DNA of 64,000 bases from Prosthecomicrobium pneumaticum (lineage in GTDB: Bacteria > Pseudomonadota > Alphaproteobacteria > Rhizobiales > Kaistiaceae), in the NCBI RefSeq assembly GCF_014199915.1, contig NZ_JACHOO010000001.1, forward strand, positions 558,001 through 622,000. The letters are read 5' to 3'. The position numbers and the translations under genes were made by a program. Below are positions 17,286-27,509 of the stretch, piece by piece. Numbering within the stretch: the stretch's first letter is position 1; every line of letters starts with the position of its first letter. The notes under the pieces are model-generated. The model was not told the DNA's origin. It saw only the letters and a program-made list of their open reading frames with translations, and ran no database searches.

Positions 17286-18112
17286 TTCCTGCCTATGTGA
17301 TCAATCTCGACCGCTCGCCGGAGCGGCTCGAGGAATTCATGGCCGAGGCCCGGCGCGTCGGCGTTGCGGTCGAGCGTTTCGCTGCCATCGACGCCAGGAC
17401 GCTGCCGGATCCGATTCCCGGCCAAGCCTTTCCCGACTGGGTGCGCAGCGGCCATCGCGGCCACACCGCGGCCGTCCTTTCGCACGTAAGCGTCTGGCGG
17501 CTGATCGCGAAAGGCGATGCGCCCTGGGGCGCCGTCTTCGAGGACGATGCGGTCTTCAGCCTCAGCCTGTCCGCCTATCTCGACGATACAGGCTGGGTTC
17601 CGCCGGGAATCGGCCTGGTCAAGCTCGACACGATCGGCGATCGCGAGTTTTTCGGCCTCGGAGGCCTGCCGGCGCCGGCCGGCCGGCGACTGCGCCGGGT
17701 CGTCTCCCGCCATCTCGGCGCCGCCGGATACCTGATTTCGCGTGACGCCGCGCGCCAGTTGGTGGACCAGGCCGACCCGCTCCGGATGCCGATCGATCAT
17801 CTCCTCTTCGGATACGAGGCGCACCGGCAGCACCGCCTCCGCTTTCTGCAGGTCGACCCCGCGCTCTGCATCCAGCGGCAGTTCGCTCCTGCCGCGCCCG
17901 TGAATAGCGCTGCGACGGTGAGCACGATCGATTACCAGACGGTCGCCACCGCCCCGCCGCGCCTGCGCCCCGCCGCGAAGCTCGCGCGCGAGGCCGCCCG
18001 GCTCGCCGCCCAGCTCGGCTGGATCGCCCGCGGCGGCATCCGCCGCACCATCGCCTTCGCCGACGCGACCGGCGCCGCTCCGCCACAAGGAGCGGGACGG
18101 TCCGATCTGTGA
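17282..18112 (+). CDS. Glycosyltransferase family 25 protein (second of three)
   Basis: 276 residues beginning M-I-P-A-Y-V-I-N-L-D-R-S-P-E-R. It has the same landmarks as its neighbours: H-T-A-A-V-L-S-H-V-S-V-W, A-V-F-E-D-D-A-V-F and G-A-A-G-Y-L-I-S-R-D-A-A-R-Q-L. The similarity to the first copy is moderate, so it is an old paralog or was acquired separately. The last 70 residues are rich in alanine and arginine and go beyond the catalytic domain. It starts inside an ATGA overlap with the first GT25 gene. Confidence 0.88.
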   Translation: MIPAYVINLDRSPERLEEFMAEARRVGVAVERFAAIDARTLPDPIPGQAFPDWVRSGHRGHTAAVLSHVSVWRLIAKGDAPWGAVFEDDAVFSLSLSAYLDDTGWVPPGIGLVKLDTIGDREFFGLGGLPAPAGRRLRRVVSRHLGAAGYLISRDAARQLVDQADPLRMPIDHLLFGYEAHRQHRLRFLQVDPALCIQRQFAPAAPVNSAATVSTIDYQTVATAPPRLRPAAKLAREAARLAAQLGWIARGGIRRTIAFADATGAAPPQGAGRSDL

Positions 18113-18513
18113 TCGAATCGCCCGGCCTCGGCACCGACCGGAGCGCGGCTCGCCGCAGCTCGACGCCACACGCCGGACACTCGCCCGGAGCGTTCCTCAG
18201 GTCCGGGTTGAGACGAGAGCAGCAAGAATGTCAAGGTCGCGGGATCGGCAAGCGCGATTCCTGCGCGCCACGACCACCGGGGGCAGAGTTGAAGACCGCG
18301 AACCATCCTGCCGGGCCGAGCGTCCTCACGCCTCCCCCGCTGCCGCGCGGAGGAGGCCGGCGGGTCGCTTCCGCGCGGCCGCGGCCACGCGGCGCTCTGC
18401 GGCGGAGCATGGCCAGGAGGGCGGGGCCTCCTCCCACCGGGCCGGACCGTCTGCGACGCCTCATCGCCGTCGAATGGCCACGGCGCTCCGGCAGCGCGGG
18501 ACATCGCTGAACA
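18113..18513. other. Gap without a convincing gene inside the glycosyltransferase group
   Basis: This 401-base stretch separates the second GT25 gene from the GT2-like gene. Open frames exist on both strands, one beginning at GTG 18109, but they are arginine-, proline- and glycine-rich and have no family features. No promoter or terminator stands out; I see nothing definite in it. Confidence 0.5.
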
Positions 18514-19296
18514 ATGGCGCACGCTCCAACCGAGATCGCGCCCTACAACGACCGGCCGCTCGGGTTGTCGGCGTTCATTCGCGCCAAAGACGAGCAGCGA
18601 TGGATCGGGCCGGCGATCGCATCGATCGTCGACGACGTGGACGAGGTGGTCGTCTGTCTTCAGCCTTCACGGGACCGCACCGAGGCGATCGTCCGGGGCT
18701 TCCGCAGCGACAAGGTCCGCATCGTTCCCTATCCCGTCGAGACGCGCGCCTTCGGACCCGGCTTCGACACGCAGGACCCCCGGCAGCCCGATTGCTGGAC
18801 CTATTTCTGCAACTGGTCCCTGGCCCAGACCCGTTTCAGCAGTGCCATCCGGTGGGATGCGGACCACATCGCCCTTCCCGGGGCCATCTCGCGCATACGC
18901 GGCCTGCTCGCCGATTACGACGCGGTCTTCGATTTCGGCGTGAATGTGGTGACGCGCGACCTGCATCTGTCCCGAGCATTGCCGCGGACCTTCGTCGAGG
19001 CGCGCAATTTTCGTGTCCTGCCCGGCTTCTCGTTCGAGAGCGGAAGCCATACCGAGGTGTTCCGGCTCGGCAAGTTCCACAGGCACGGCTGGCGAATCTG
19101 GAAGGCGAGAAAGTATTTTCTGCCGACGCCGACCTTCCTTCACCTCAAATGGCTGAAGACCGATGACGAGATGAGGGGTTGGCCGGAGAATTGGCGGGAC
19201 GTGCCCTATTTCGCCAAGGCCGACAGACGCGAGGCCGGCGCACTCTATGACGGGCCGCGGCCCGCCTTCGACTTCCTGTCCATGGAGGCCGCTTGA
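18514..19296 (+). CDS. Glycosyltransferase, GT2-like
   Basis: 260 residues. The start L-S-A-F-I-R-A-K-D-E-Q-R-W-I-G-P-A-I-A-S-I and D-E-V-V-V follow the nucleotide-sugar domain of GT-A fold family 2 enzymes, and R-W-D-A-D-H-I near 110 supplies a D-x-D motif for the metal and nucleotide. No membrane helices are evident. It is followed without a gap by the third GT25 gene (TTGA overlap), so it belongs to the same cell-surface glycan unit. The acceptor and donor sugars are not known. Confidence 0.78.
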   Translation: MAHAPTEIAPYNDRPLGLSAFIRAKDEQRWIGPAIASIVDDVDEVVVCLQPSRDRTEAIVRGFRSDKVRIVPYPVETRAFGPGFDTQDPRQPDCWTYFCNWSLAQTRFSSAIRWDADHIALPGAISRIRGLLADYDAVFDFGVNVVTRDLHLSRALPRTFVEARNFRVLPGFSFESGSHTEVFRLGKFHRHGWRIWKARKYFLPTPTFLHLKWLKTDDEMRGWPENWRDVPYFAKADRREAGALYDGPRPAFDFLSMEAA

Positions 19297-20039
19297 AGAT
19301 CCTCGTCATCAACCTCGAGCGATCGACGGACCGGCGGAACCGGATGGCGCAGGCGCTGTCACGGCTCGGGCTCGACTTCGAGGTGCTGCGGGCCGTCGAC
19401 GGACGCCGGGGCGAGCATCGTGCCGTCTCCCGCTATGACGAGGCGGCGACGCTCCGCCGGTTCGGACATCGCCTCAACGAGGGCGAGGTGGGCTGCTATG
19501 CGAGCCACTATGCCGCCTGGCAGCGTGCCGTCGACCGGGCCACGCCGATCCTCGTGATGGAGGACGACCTCACGCTCGAACCCGGTTTTCCCGCGGCCCT
19601 TGCCCATGCCGAAGGCGCGATCGGTCGGCTCGGCGTGCTCCGGCTCGCCGCGCTCTCGGAGCGCAAGGCGCTCGCCGAGGAACAGCTCGACGGCGGCTAT
19701 CGGCTGGCCCGGCTGGAGAAGGGCGGCATGGGGACGCAATGCTATGCCGTTTCACCGGCGGCGGCGCGGACCCTGCTCGACCATTCCGCGGTCTGGACCA
19801 TGCCGGTCGACTATTTCCTCGACGCGTTCTGGCTGCACGGCATTCCGAGCTATGCGCTCCTGCCCTATCGCGTGACCCATGTCGAGGCCGCGATCGAGGC
19901 GACCGATATCGGCGCGCGGGAGCCCTACGGCCCCCGCGGTCTGTCCGATTACCGACGCCACTGGGCCAAGCAGCGCGACTGGCTGCTGCGCAAGGCCTAC
20001 AATATCCGTCACCGCCGCGCCGGGCTTCAGCCCTCGTAG
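19293..20039 (+). CDS. Glycosyltransferase family 25 protein (third of three)
   Basis: 248 residues from a TTG start overlapping the previous stop. It opens [15 protein letters not shown] and has [20 protein letters not shown] and [16 protein letters not shown]. It is closer to the first copy than to the second (shared D-G-R-K/R-G-E-H and W-L-H-G-I/L segments), which suggests a duplication. Its end overlaps the end of pepA tail to tail by 13 bases. Confidence 0.87.
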   Translation: MKILVINLERSTDRRNRMAQALSRLGLDFEVLRAVDGRRGEHRAVSRYDEAATLRRFGHRLNEGEVGCYASHYAAWQRAVDRATPILVMEDDLTLEPGFPAALAHAEGAIGRLGVLRLAALSERKALAEEQLDGGYRLARLEKGGMGTQCYAVSPAAARTLLDHSAVWTMPVDYFLDAFWLHGIPSYALLPYRVTHVEAAIEATDIGAREPYGPRGLSDYRRHWAKQRDWLLRKAYNIRHRRAGLQPS

Positions 20040-21565
20040 CGGTCGGCGACGAGGCGATCGAGCAGACGGACGCCCCAGCCCGAAGCCCAGGAGCGGTTGA
20101 TCTCGGTCGGCGCCGAGCCCATCGCCGTGCCGGCGATATCGAGATGCGCCCAGGGGGTGCCCTCGGGAACGAAGCGCTTCAGGAACGCCGCCGCCGTTGC
20201 CGAGCCCGCGTCGCGGCCGCCGGTGTTCTTGATGTCGGCGAATTTCGATTCGATCTGCTTGTCATAGGCCGCCCCGAGCGGCATCCGCCAGACCGGCTCG
20301 CCGGTCGCCTCCCCTGCCGCCGAAAGCGCCGCGGCGAGCGCGTCGTCGTTCGAGAACAGGCCCGCATTGTGATGGCCGAGCGCGACGATGATCGCGCCGG
20401 TCAGCGTCGCGAGGTCGACGATGGCGCGCGGCTTGTATTCTTCAACCGTCCACCACAGCGCATCGGCGAGCACGAGCCGGCCCTCGGCATCGGTGTTGAT
20501 GATCTCGATCGTCGTGCCGGAGGCCGCGGTGACGATGTCGCCCGGCCGCTGCGCCGCGCCGTCCGGCATGTTCTCGACGATGCCGACGACACCGACGACA
20601 TCCGCCTTGGCCTGGCGGGACGCGAGCGCGTGCATCAGACCGATCACGGCGGCGGCGCCGCCCATGTCGCCCTTCATGTCCTCCATGCCGCCGGCCGGCT
20701 TGATCGATATGCCGCCGGTGTCGAACACGACGCCCTTGCCGACGAAGGCGACCGGGCCGGGCGCGTCCTTCCCCTTCGTCTTGCCGAGCCCGTTCCAGCG
20801 CATGGCGACCAGCCGCGGCGGCCGTACCGAGCCCTGCGCGACGCCGAGCAGGGCGCGCATGCCGAGCTTCTTCATCTTCTTCTCGTCGAGCACCTCGATC
20901 TCGACGCCCAGGCTCGCGAGCGCCTCCGCCCGTTCGGCGAGTTCGACCGGACCGAGCACGTTCGGCGGCTCGTTGACGAGGTCCCGGGCGAGCTCGATAC
21001 CGCCGGCGAGGCCGGATGCGTCGCTCCACGCCTTTTTCGCCTTGCCGGTCTCGGCCGTGACGACCGTGAGCGCGAAGGCCTTCTTCACCACCGTCTCCTC
21101 GCCGGCCTTCGCCGTCTCGGCCTCGCGTTTCGCGCCGCTCGCGCTCTTGTAGCGGTCGAAGCCATAGGCGCGGAGCCGCGCGCCGAGGGCCAGTTCGGCG
21201 AGCTGCTCGGCCGAGAGCGCGGTGCCATCCGGCCATTCGGCGAGCAGCGAAGCCGTCTCGCCCTTCCGCAACGCGCCGGCGATCACCCCGCCGAGCCGGG
21301 CATAATCGCGCCGGACAAGGTCCGCCGTCTTGCCGAGGCCGACGACGATCACCCGATCGCGCGCGACATCACCCGGCGCGATGAGATCGAGCAGAGCGAA
21401 GCCCTTGCCCTTGAAGTCGGCGATCCGCGCCGCCCGCTCGACGAGCGGGCCGATGCCGGCGGCCTGCGCGGCCGTGCCCAGCTTCAGCGTCTCGTCGGCC
21501 AGCACGACGAGCGTGCCGCCCTCGGGCAGGGCCTTGGCGAAGGTGATTTCGGGGAGCGCGGACAT
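20027..21565 (-). CDS. pepA: Leucyl aminopeptidase
   Basis: 512 residues, M17 family. The enzyme removes N-terminal residues from peptides with two zinc or manganese ions, as a hexamer. The family signature N-T-D-A-E-G-R-L is intact, along with [15 protein letters not shown] and [12 protein letters not shown] carrying the metal lysine and aspartates. ATG 21565 begins the expected M-S-A-L-P-E-I-T-F. It diverges from lptF across 243 bases. Confidence 0.96.
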   Translation of the reverse strand: MSALPEITFAKALPEGGTLVVLADETLKLGTAAQAAGIGPLVERAARIADFKGKGFALLDLIAPGDVARDRVIVVGLGKTADLVRRDYARLGGVIAGALRKGETASLLAEWPDGTALSAEQLAELALGARLRAYGFDRYKSASGAKREAETAKAGEETVVKKAFALTVVTAETGKAKKAWSDASGLAGGIELARDLVNEPPNVLGPVELAERAEALASLGVEIEVLDEKKMKKLGMRALLGVAQGSVRPPRLVAMRWNGLGKTKGKDAPGPVAFVGKGVVFDTGGISIKPAGGMEDMKGDMGGAAAVIGLMHALASRQAKADVVGVVGIVENMPDGAAQRPGDIVTAASGTTIEIINTDAEGRLVLADALWWTVEEYKPRAIVDLATLTGAIIVALGHHNAGLFSNDDALAAALSAAGEATGEPVWRMPLGAAYDKQIESKFADIKNTGGRDAGSATAAAFLKRFVPEGTPWAHLDIAGTAMGSAPTEINRSWASGWGVRLLDRLVADRYEG

Positions 21566-21739
21566 CGGAACTCTCGACGGAACGGCGGCCGGAGAGCCGC
21601 GGGAACGGACAGTTTGCCGCCCCTTCGCCGACGATGGCAAGCGACGCGGCCGTCTCGATCGGCGTCAGGACGCCGCGCCCCCCGGCTCCCGACTGCGCCC
21701 ACCGCGACACCGCCGGCGCGGGCCGCGACGGCGAGGCGC

Positions 21740-21767
21740 TTGCCAGCGAGGCCTGCGCGGCGATAAT
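21740..21767 (+). promoter_or_regulatory. Predicted promoter of the lptF operon
   Basis: TTGCCA (21740-21745) and GATAAT (21762-21767) are 16 bases apart, and transcription would begin about 35 bases ahead of the lptF ATG. The -10 box matches TATAAT at five of six positions, unusual in such GC-rich DNA. From here lptF, lptG, lptD, the SurA-like gene, pdxA and rsmA follow on one strand with tight spacing. Confidence 0.6.
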
Positions 21768-21808
21768 TCCGCTGCCGAGGCGGACAGGAAAGGCCGGCCG
21801 ATTCCGCG

Positions 21809-22966
21809 ATGAAGCTCATCGAGCGCCACATCTTCCGCCGGATGCTCGGCGCCTGCGTGCTCAGCCTCGTCGCGCTGTCGGGCACCGTTTGGCTCAGCCA
21901 GGCCTTGCGCGAGCTCGATCTCGTGACGGCGAAGAGCCAGAGCTTCGTCATCTTCTTCCAGATCACCGCGCTCATTCTGCCGGGCCTGATCCTCGTTGTC
22001 CTGCCCGTGGCGGTGATCATCGCGGTCCTGTTCACGCTCAATCAGCTGAACGCCGATTCCGAACTCGTCGTGATCAATGCGAGCGGCGCCTCGCAGATGA
22101 CGGTGCTGCGCCCGGCGCTGCGGCTCGGCATCCTCGCGACCGCCGTCTCGGCCGTGATGTCGCTGTGGCTGGTGCCGGATTCGCTTCGGTCCTGGCGCGA
22201 GATGATGACGCAGGTTACGGCCGACGTGATCTCGACGGTGATCCGCGAGGGCCAGTTCATGCCGCTCGGCAAGGATCTCGTCTTCCATGTCCGCGAGAAG
22301 CGGCCGGACGGCACGATGCGCGGCATCTTCGTGCTCGACGAGCGCGATCCGGCACAGCAATCGGTCTACATCGCCGAGCAGGGCGCGCTGTTGCGCAATC
22401 CGATCGGCACCTTCCTCATCATGCACAACGGGACGATCCAGCAGCAGTCGCGGGCGAGCGACGCCGTCTCGATGATCGCCTTCGAATCCTACGCCTTCGA
22501 TCTGTCGAGCTTCGCGACGCGCGACGGCCCGGCGCGCTACCAGGCGGCCGACCGCTCGACGCTCTGGCTCCTCTCGCCCGATCCCAAGGACCCGGGCTAT
22601 CGCAAGGATCCGGGCCGCTACACGGCCGAGCTGCACGAACGGCTGTCCTCGCCCTTCTATGCGTTCCTCTTCGCGCTGATCCCGGTCGCGGCGCTCGGCC
22701 AGGCGCGCACGACCCGCCAGGGACGCGGCATGACGATCCTCGGCGCGGTGCTCATCGCCTCCGGCGCGCGCGTCGGTGGCTTCCTCGCCTCGGGCGTCGT
22801 CAGCGGCGACCTCGCCCTCGTGCCGCTCCTCTACGCGATCCCGATCGGGCTCTCGGCGCTTGCCCTCGCACTCGTGCTGACCGGGGTGCGGATCGACGGG
22901 CCGGAAGCGCTCGGCGCCTTCCTGCGGGATCGCGCCGACCGGCTGTTCGGCCGCGGGTCGGGGTGA
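21809..22966 (+). CDS. lptF: LPS export ABC transporter permease LptF
   Basis: 385 residues. LptF is one of two permeases that, with LptB2, extract LPS from the inner membrane. The start M-K-L-I-E-R-H-I-F-R-R-M-L, six hydrophobic helices (three at each end) and a periplasmic beta-jellyroll domain between about 120 and 260 fit the YjgP family. The partner permease gene lptG begins 3 bases later. Confidence 0.94.
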   Translation: MKLIERHIFRRMLGACVLSLVALSGTVWLSQALRELDLVTAKSQSFVIFFQITALILPGLILVVLPVAVIIAVLFTLNQLNADSELVVINASGASQMTVLRPALRLGILATAVSAVMSLWLVPDSLRSWREMMTQVTADVISTVIREGQFMPLGKDLVFHVREKRPDGTMRGIFVLDERDPAQQSVYIAEQGALLRNPIGTFLIMHNGTIQQQSRASDAVSMIAFESYAFDLSSFATRDGPARYQAADRSTLWLLSPDPKDPGYRKDPGRYTAELHERLSSPFYAFLFALIPVAALGQARTTRQGRGMTILGAVLIASGARVGGFLASGVVSGDLALVPLLYAIPIGLSALALALVLTGVRIDGPEALGAFLRDRADRLFGRGSG

Positions 22967-22969
22967 GCG

Positions 22970-24073
22970 ATGCTCGGCGGCTCCTCCACCCTTTCGCGCT
23001 ATTTCGCGCTCCGCTTCCTGCGGACCACCCTCCTGATTTTCCTCGTCTGCTTCGTGCTGATCGCGGTCGTCGACTATGTCGAGCTGGCGCAGCGCTGGGC
23101 CGGCGACGACACTTTCAGCGCCGGTCGCACCTTCCTCGTCTCGATCTTCCGCGTGCCGCAGGTGATCGAGCGTGCGCTGCCCTTCACCGTGCTCTTCGCC
23201 GCGATCTCGACCTTCGTGATGGCGAACCGCAAGCTCGAACTCGTCGTCACACGCGCCGCCGGCCTTTCGGCCTGGCAGTTCCTGCTCCCGGCGACGATCG
23301 TCGCGCTCGGCATCGGCGTGTTCGCGACCACCGTCTTCAATCCGTTCTCGGCCATGCTCAAGGAGCGCTCGCTCGAGATCGCCGCGAGCCTCAGAGCGAG
23401 CGGCGGCGGCCTCACGCAGCGCGACCAGTCGAACGGCGCGCTGTGGCTGCGCCAGAGCGGCAAGGACGGCGCCTCGATCATCGGCGCGAAGGATTCGACC
23501 GATCAGGGCCTCACGCTGATCGACGTGACGGCCTTCGTGTTCGAGAACGACGGCGCCTTCCGCAGGCGGATCGACGCGGGAAAGGCGCTCTACGCCGACG
23601 GCAGCTGGCGATTCGTCGACGCCACCGTGACCGAGCCGGGCAAGCGACCGGAGCCTGTTGCCGAAACGCGACTCGCGACGAATCTCGGCCCCCGCGAGGT
23701 GCGGGAAGCCTTCGCCAATCCCGAGACGATCTCGTTCTGGTCTCTGCCGAGCCTGATCGCCATCGCCCGTACGACGGGCCTGCCTTCCCATCAATTCGAG
23801 CTGCAATATCAGACACTTCTGGCACAGCCCCTGTTCCTCCTGGCGATGGTCCTGGTGGCCGCGACGGTGTCCCTTCGGTTCTCCCGTTCGCGCGAGATCG
23901 GTCAGGTAATTGTCACTGGCGTGGCCATCGGCTTCGTGCTTTATGTCATCGGGGAAATTGCTCGTGATCTCGGGGGGAGCGGCGTCGTGCCTGCAACTGT
24001 CGCAGCGTGGACGCCCGCAATCATCGCAGCGCTGATGAGTGTAACCGTGTTGCTGCATCGTGAGGACGGATGA
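22970..24073 (+). CDS. lptG: LPS export ABC transporter permease LptG
   Basis: 367 residues of the YjgQ family, with the same three helices-jellyroll-three helices layout as LptF: hydrophobic segments near 15-40, 60-80, 95-115 and again from 275 to 360. The S-F-W-S-L-P segment before the last helices is common in LptG. The stop overlaps the lptD start by four bases, so translation of permease and outer membrane translocon is coupled. Confidence 0.94.
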   Translation: MLGGSSTLSRYFALRFLRTTLLIFLVCFVLIAVVDYVELAQRWAGDDTFSAGRTFLVSIFRVPQVIERALPFTVLFAAISTFVMANRKLELVVTRAAGLSAWQFLLPATIVALGIGVFATTVFNPFSAMLKERSLEIAASLRASGGGLTQRDQSNGALWLRQSGKDGASIIGAKDSTDQGLTLIDVTAFVFENDGAFRRRIDAGKALYADGSWRFVDATVTEPGKRPEPVAETRLATNLGPREVREAFANPETISFWSLPSLIAIARTTGLPSHQFELQYQTLLAQPLFLLAMVLVAATVSLRFSRSREIGQVIVTGVAIGFVLYVIGEIARDLGGSGVVPATVAAWTPAIIAALMSVTVLLHREDG

Positions 24074-26469
24074 TCGCAGTTGCCGCTGTTGAGCCGTCCT
24101 CATCGCCGCGTGGCGTGCTCCGCACGATACGGGCGGCGTTGCTCGGTTCCGCCCTCGTCGTGGCCGGGCTCGCCGGGGCGGCCGTTCCGGCCTTCGCTCA
24201 GACCGGCAGCGGGCAGCTCGGATTCGGATTCGACCGTGTCGGCCGGCCGGCCGGCAACGCGCAGATGCTGCTCGACGCCGACCAGCTGATCTACGATTAC
24301 GACGCCCAGAAGGTCTCCGCCGCCGGCAGCGTGAAGATCTATTACGACGGCTACACGCTGGAGGCCGACAAGGTCACCTACGACCAGAAGAGTGGTCGGA
24401 TGACAGCCGATGGCCGGGTCAAGATCGTCGACCGCGAGGGCTCGATCGTCACGGCCGATTCGATCGACGTCACCGATTCGCTGAGCGACGGCTTCGTCGA
24501 GGCGCTCCGGCTCGACACGCCGACGCAGACCCATTTCGCCGCCGAACGCGCACGGCGCGACGAAGGCAAGCGAACGACCTTCTATCGCGGCGTCTATACG
24601 GCCTGCGAACCCTGCCGCGACCGCCCGAACAAGGCGCCGCTCTGGCAGGTCAAGGCGGCGCGCATCGTCGTCGACCATGTCGAGCATCTCGTCCACTTCC
24701 GCAGCGCGCAGCTCGAATTCCTCGGCGTGCCGGTCGCCTGGGTGCCGGTCTTCTCGGCGCCCGATCCGACGACCAAGCGCAAGAGCGGCTTCCTGCCGCC
24801 GAGCGTCGGCTACACGTCGAATGTCGGCGCCTATGCCCGGGTCCCCTATTTCTGGGCGCTGGCGCCGAATTACGACCTGACGCTGTCGCCGACCGCCTAT
24901 ACGCAGCAGGGCTTCCTCGCCCTCGCGGAATGGCGCCATCGCCTCGACAACGGCCAGTACACGCTGTCGATGGCCGGCATCTCGCAGTCCGATCCGGACG
25001 CCTTCTACGACGCCGACAGCCGCAATTCCGGCGTCAAGGATTTCCGCGGCGGCATCCGCACCACCGGCGAGTTCTACCTGAACGACAAATGGACGTTCGG
25101 CTGGGACACGACGGTCACCTCCGACCGGACCTTCACGCGCGACTATGACGTGCTGAACAGTGAGAAGACGGTCGCGGTCTCCTCGATCAATCTGACCGGC
25201 GAGAGCGAACGGAACTGGTTCGACGCGCGGGGCTATTATTTCCAGGTCCTGTCGAACGACAAGGACCCGCGCTACGACCAGGAACGGCAGGCCGTCGTTC
25301 ATCCGGTCATCGATCACGATTATACCGTCGATCACTCGGTCTTCGGCGGCGAGGTTTCGGTCAAGTCCAACTTCGTCAGCCTGTCGCGCGACGAGACCGA
25401 CTTCGTCGATCGGGCGGGCGGCGCGACGGGCGTCTATGATCCCGGCATCGACCGCGTGCTCGGCGCCTCGGGTCTCTACAACCGGCTCTCCTCGCAGGTG
25501 ACGTGGGAGCGGACCGTGATCGGCCCGATGGGCGTCGTGCTGAAGCCGTTCGGCTATCTGCGCGGCGACGCCTATTATGTCGACCCCGACAACAATATCG
25601 CCGGCCTGTCGGATTCGGAGGGCACCTTCCGCGGCATGCCGGCGGTCGGTCTCGAGGCGCGCTGGCCGATCATGACCTCGGTCGGCGCGACCGCCCACAT
25701 TTTCGAGCCGATCGCCCAGGCGATCGTCCGGCCGAACGAGCAGGACGCCGGCTATCTGCCGAACGAGGATGCACAGAGCCTCGTTTTCGACGATTCGAGC
25801 CTCTTCGACTGGGACAAGTTCTCGGGCTACGACCGGATCGAGGGCGGCACGCGCGTCAATGTCGGCCTGCACTATCTCGGCACGTTCGGCACACTCGCCT
25901 CGGTCGATGCGCTGGTCGGCCAGTCCTTCCAGGTCGCCGGCCAGAATCCCTATGCGGTCGACGATCTGACGGGGACCGGTCTCGTTTCCGGCCTCGAGAC
26001 GGACCGGTCGGACTACGTGGGTCGCGTGACCCTCGATACCGGCTACGGCTATTTCCTGACCGCCCGCACCCGGCTCGACGAGAGCGATTTCACCCTCAAC
26101 CGGGCGGAGCTGACGGCGACCGGCCGGATGGGGGCGGTGACGGCGTCGACCTCCTATCTGTTCCTCCGCGACGATCCGGAGACGAGCGATTCCGAGGCGA
26201 CCGAAGCCGTCAGCGTGCGCGGCTCATGGCAGTTCGCGGAGTATTGGCGCGCCTTCGGGTCGGTCGGCTACGACATCCACGAGAAGACGCTGGCGAGCAG
26301 CTCCGTGGGCCTCGCCTATGACGACGAATGCACCACCTTCTCGATCGCCTACAGCCAGGTCGACAAGGACTACTCCAGCATCGAGACGACGAAGAAGCTG
26401 ATGATGAAGCTCGAGCTGCGGACGCTGGGTGGCGCCGGCGTTCAGACGGACCTCTCCAACCTGAACTGA
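24070..26469 (+). CDS. lptD: LPS-assembly protein LptD
   Basis: 799 residues. LptD with LptE inserts LPS into the outer leaflet of the outer membrane. It has a signal peptide (cleavage near A-F-A-Q, about residue 40), an OstA-like jellyroll (about 70-170, with repeated L-E-A-D-K-V-T-Y and D-R-E-G-S-I-V), and then a long beta barrel with many aromatic strands, including G-Y-T-S-N-V-G-A-Y-A-R-V-P-Y-F-W. It is the last of three lpt genes in the operon and lies 6 kb from the GT25 cassette that may decorate its cargo. Confidence 0.94.
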   Translation: MIAVAAVEPSSSPRGVLRTIRAALLGSALVVAGLAGAAVPAFAQTGSGQLGFGFDRVGRPAGNAQMLLDADQLIYDYDAQKVSAAGSVKIYYDGYTLEADKVTYDQKSGRMTADGRVKIVDREGSIVTADSIDVTDSLSDGFVEALRLDTPTQTHFAAERARRDEGKRTTFYRGVYTACEPCRDRPNKAPLWQVKAARIVVDHVEHLVHFRSAQLEFLGVPVAWVPVFSAPDPTTKRKSGFLPPSVGYTSNVGAYARVPYFWALAPNYDLTLSPTAYTQQGFLALAEWRHRLDNGQYTLSMAGISQSDPDAFYDADSRNSGVKDFRGGIRTTGEFYLNDKWTFGWDTTVTSDRTFTRDYDVLNSEKTVAVSSINLTGESERNWFDARGYYFQVLSNDKDPRYDQERQAVVHPVIDHDYTVDHSVFGGEVSVKSNFVSLSRDETDFVDRAGGATGVYDPGIDRVLGASGLYNRLSSQVTWERTVIGPMGVVLKPFGYLRGDAYYVDPDNNIAGLSDSEGTFRGMPAVGLEARWPIMTSVGATAHIFEPIAQAIVRPNEQDAGYLPNEDAQSLVFDDSSLFDWDKFSGYDRIEGGTRVNVGLHYLGTFGTLASVDALVGQSFQVAGQNPYAVDDLTGTGLVSGLETDRSDYVGRVTLDTGYGYFLTARTRLDESDFTLNRAELTATGRMGAVTASTSYLFLRDDPETSDSEATEAVSVRGSWQFAEYWRAFGSVGYDIHEKTLASSSVGLAYDDECTTFSIAYSQVDKDYSSIETTKKLMMKLELRTLGGAGVQTDLSNLN

Positions 26470-26571
26470 CGGTTTCACGCTTTCGCCGGATTTCTGGGGC
26501 ATCTCGCCGCGTTCCGGATGCCGATGCGCCGTACCGGACGGCGGCGCGCCGTCGGGAGGACCCGAAGAGAT

Positions 26572-27501
26572 ATGTTGAAGACAACGCGAGCTGCGGCGGT
26601 TTCGGTGGCGATGGCGCTGCTGGCCGGGACGATCGTCGCCCCCCACCCGGTCGCGGCGCAGAGCGCGATCCGTATGCTGGTCAACGATCAGCCGATCACC
26701 AGCTATGCCGTGTCGCAGCGCTCGAAGCTGAACCGCCTGACCGGCGGCAAGGGCGGCGAGAAGGTCGCCCTCGACGAACTGGTCAACGAGGCGATCCAGC
26801 AGACCGAGGCGAAGCGCCGGGGCATCAGCATTCCCGATGCGCAGTTGGACGCCGCGGTCGCCCAGATCGCCAAGCAGGTGAAGCTCTCGCCCAAGCAGCT
26901 CGAGGCGGCGCTCGGCCAGCAGGGCATCCAGATCCAGTCGCTGCGCGAGCGCATCCGCGCCCAGATCACCTGGAGCCGGCTCGTTCAGGCGAAGGTCCGT
27001 TCCTCCCGTTCGGTCGGCGAGCGCGATATCACGGCGCAGATCCTGGCGCGCGGCGATCAGGCCGCGTCCCGCACGATCCGCGAATTCATGCTGCAGCAGA
27101 TCATTTTCGTCGTGCCCCGCGGCTCGGCGCAGGGCGCCTATGCCAAGCGGCGGCAGGAGGCCGAGTCCTTCCGCAACCGGTTCCCCGGCTGTGACGGCGC
27201 GCTTCCCTACGCGCAGACCTTCAAGGGCGTCGTCGTCAAGCCGATGGGCCGCCGCGACACGACGCAGCTCACCGGGCCGCTCGGCGACGAGTTGATGAAG
27301 ACCTCGGTCGGAACGACGACGAAGCCGCAGGTGACCGAGAACGGCGTCGAGATGCTCGCCGTCTGCGCGACGGAGGACGTCGCCAGCGACGCCGGTGCCC
27401 GCGCCGAGATCCAGAGCGAGCTGAGCTCGGAGGAGGCGAAGAAGCTCGCCGACGACTACATGGCCGAGCTGAAGGCGAAAGCGAAGATCGAGCAGCGCTA
27501 G
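26572..27501 (+). CDS. SurA N-terminal-type periplasmic chaperone
   Basis: 309 residues. A signal peptide (M-L-K-T-T-R then a hydrophobic stretch ending P-V-A-A-Q) precedes a helical SurA-N-like domain: [14 protein letters not shown] and [19 protein letters not shown]. The later part resembles a single degenerate peptidyl-prolyl isomerase-like region without a clear parvulin signature. SurA helps outer membrane proteins, LptD among them, reach BamA, which fits the position right after lptD. ATG 26572 was chosen for the signal peptide; ATG 26518 would add a basic tail. Confidence 0.85.
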   Translation: MLKTTRAAAVSVAMALLAGTIVAPHPVAAQSAIRMLVNDQPITSYAVSQRSKLNRLTGGKGGEKVALDELVNEAIQQTEAKRRGISIPDAQLDAAVAQIAKQVKLSPKQLEAALGQQGIQIQSLRERIRAQITWSRLVQAKVRSSRSVGERDITAQILARGDQAASRTIREFMLQQIIFVVPRGSAQGAYAKRRQEAESFRNRFPGCDGALPYAQTFKGVVVKPMGRRDTTQLTGPLGDELMKTSVGTTTKPQVTENGVEMLAVCATEDVASDAGARAEIQSELSSEEAKKLADDYMAELKAKAKIEQR

Positions 27502-27509
27502 GAGCCCCG

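Noticed and set aside
18109-18510. Possible gene between the second GT25 and the GT2-like gene
   Set aside because: Starts at GTG in a stop overlap but the translation is Arg/Pro/Gly-rich with no family-like segment and no good ribosome site.
15142-20039. Glycosyltransferase group as a mobile island
   Set aside because: No integrase, IS element, tRNA or direct repeats at the borders were seen; only the interrupted gene order supports insertion.
21665-24103. Minus-strand frame of 812 codons opposite lptF and lptG
   Set aside because: Low-complexity Arg/Glu/Asp-rich translation with no domain; an antisense shadow of two clear permease genes.
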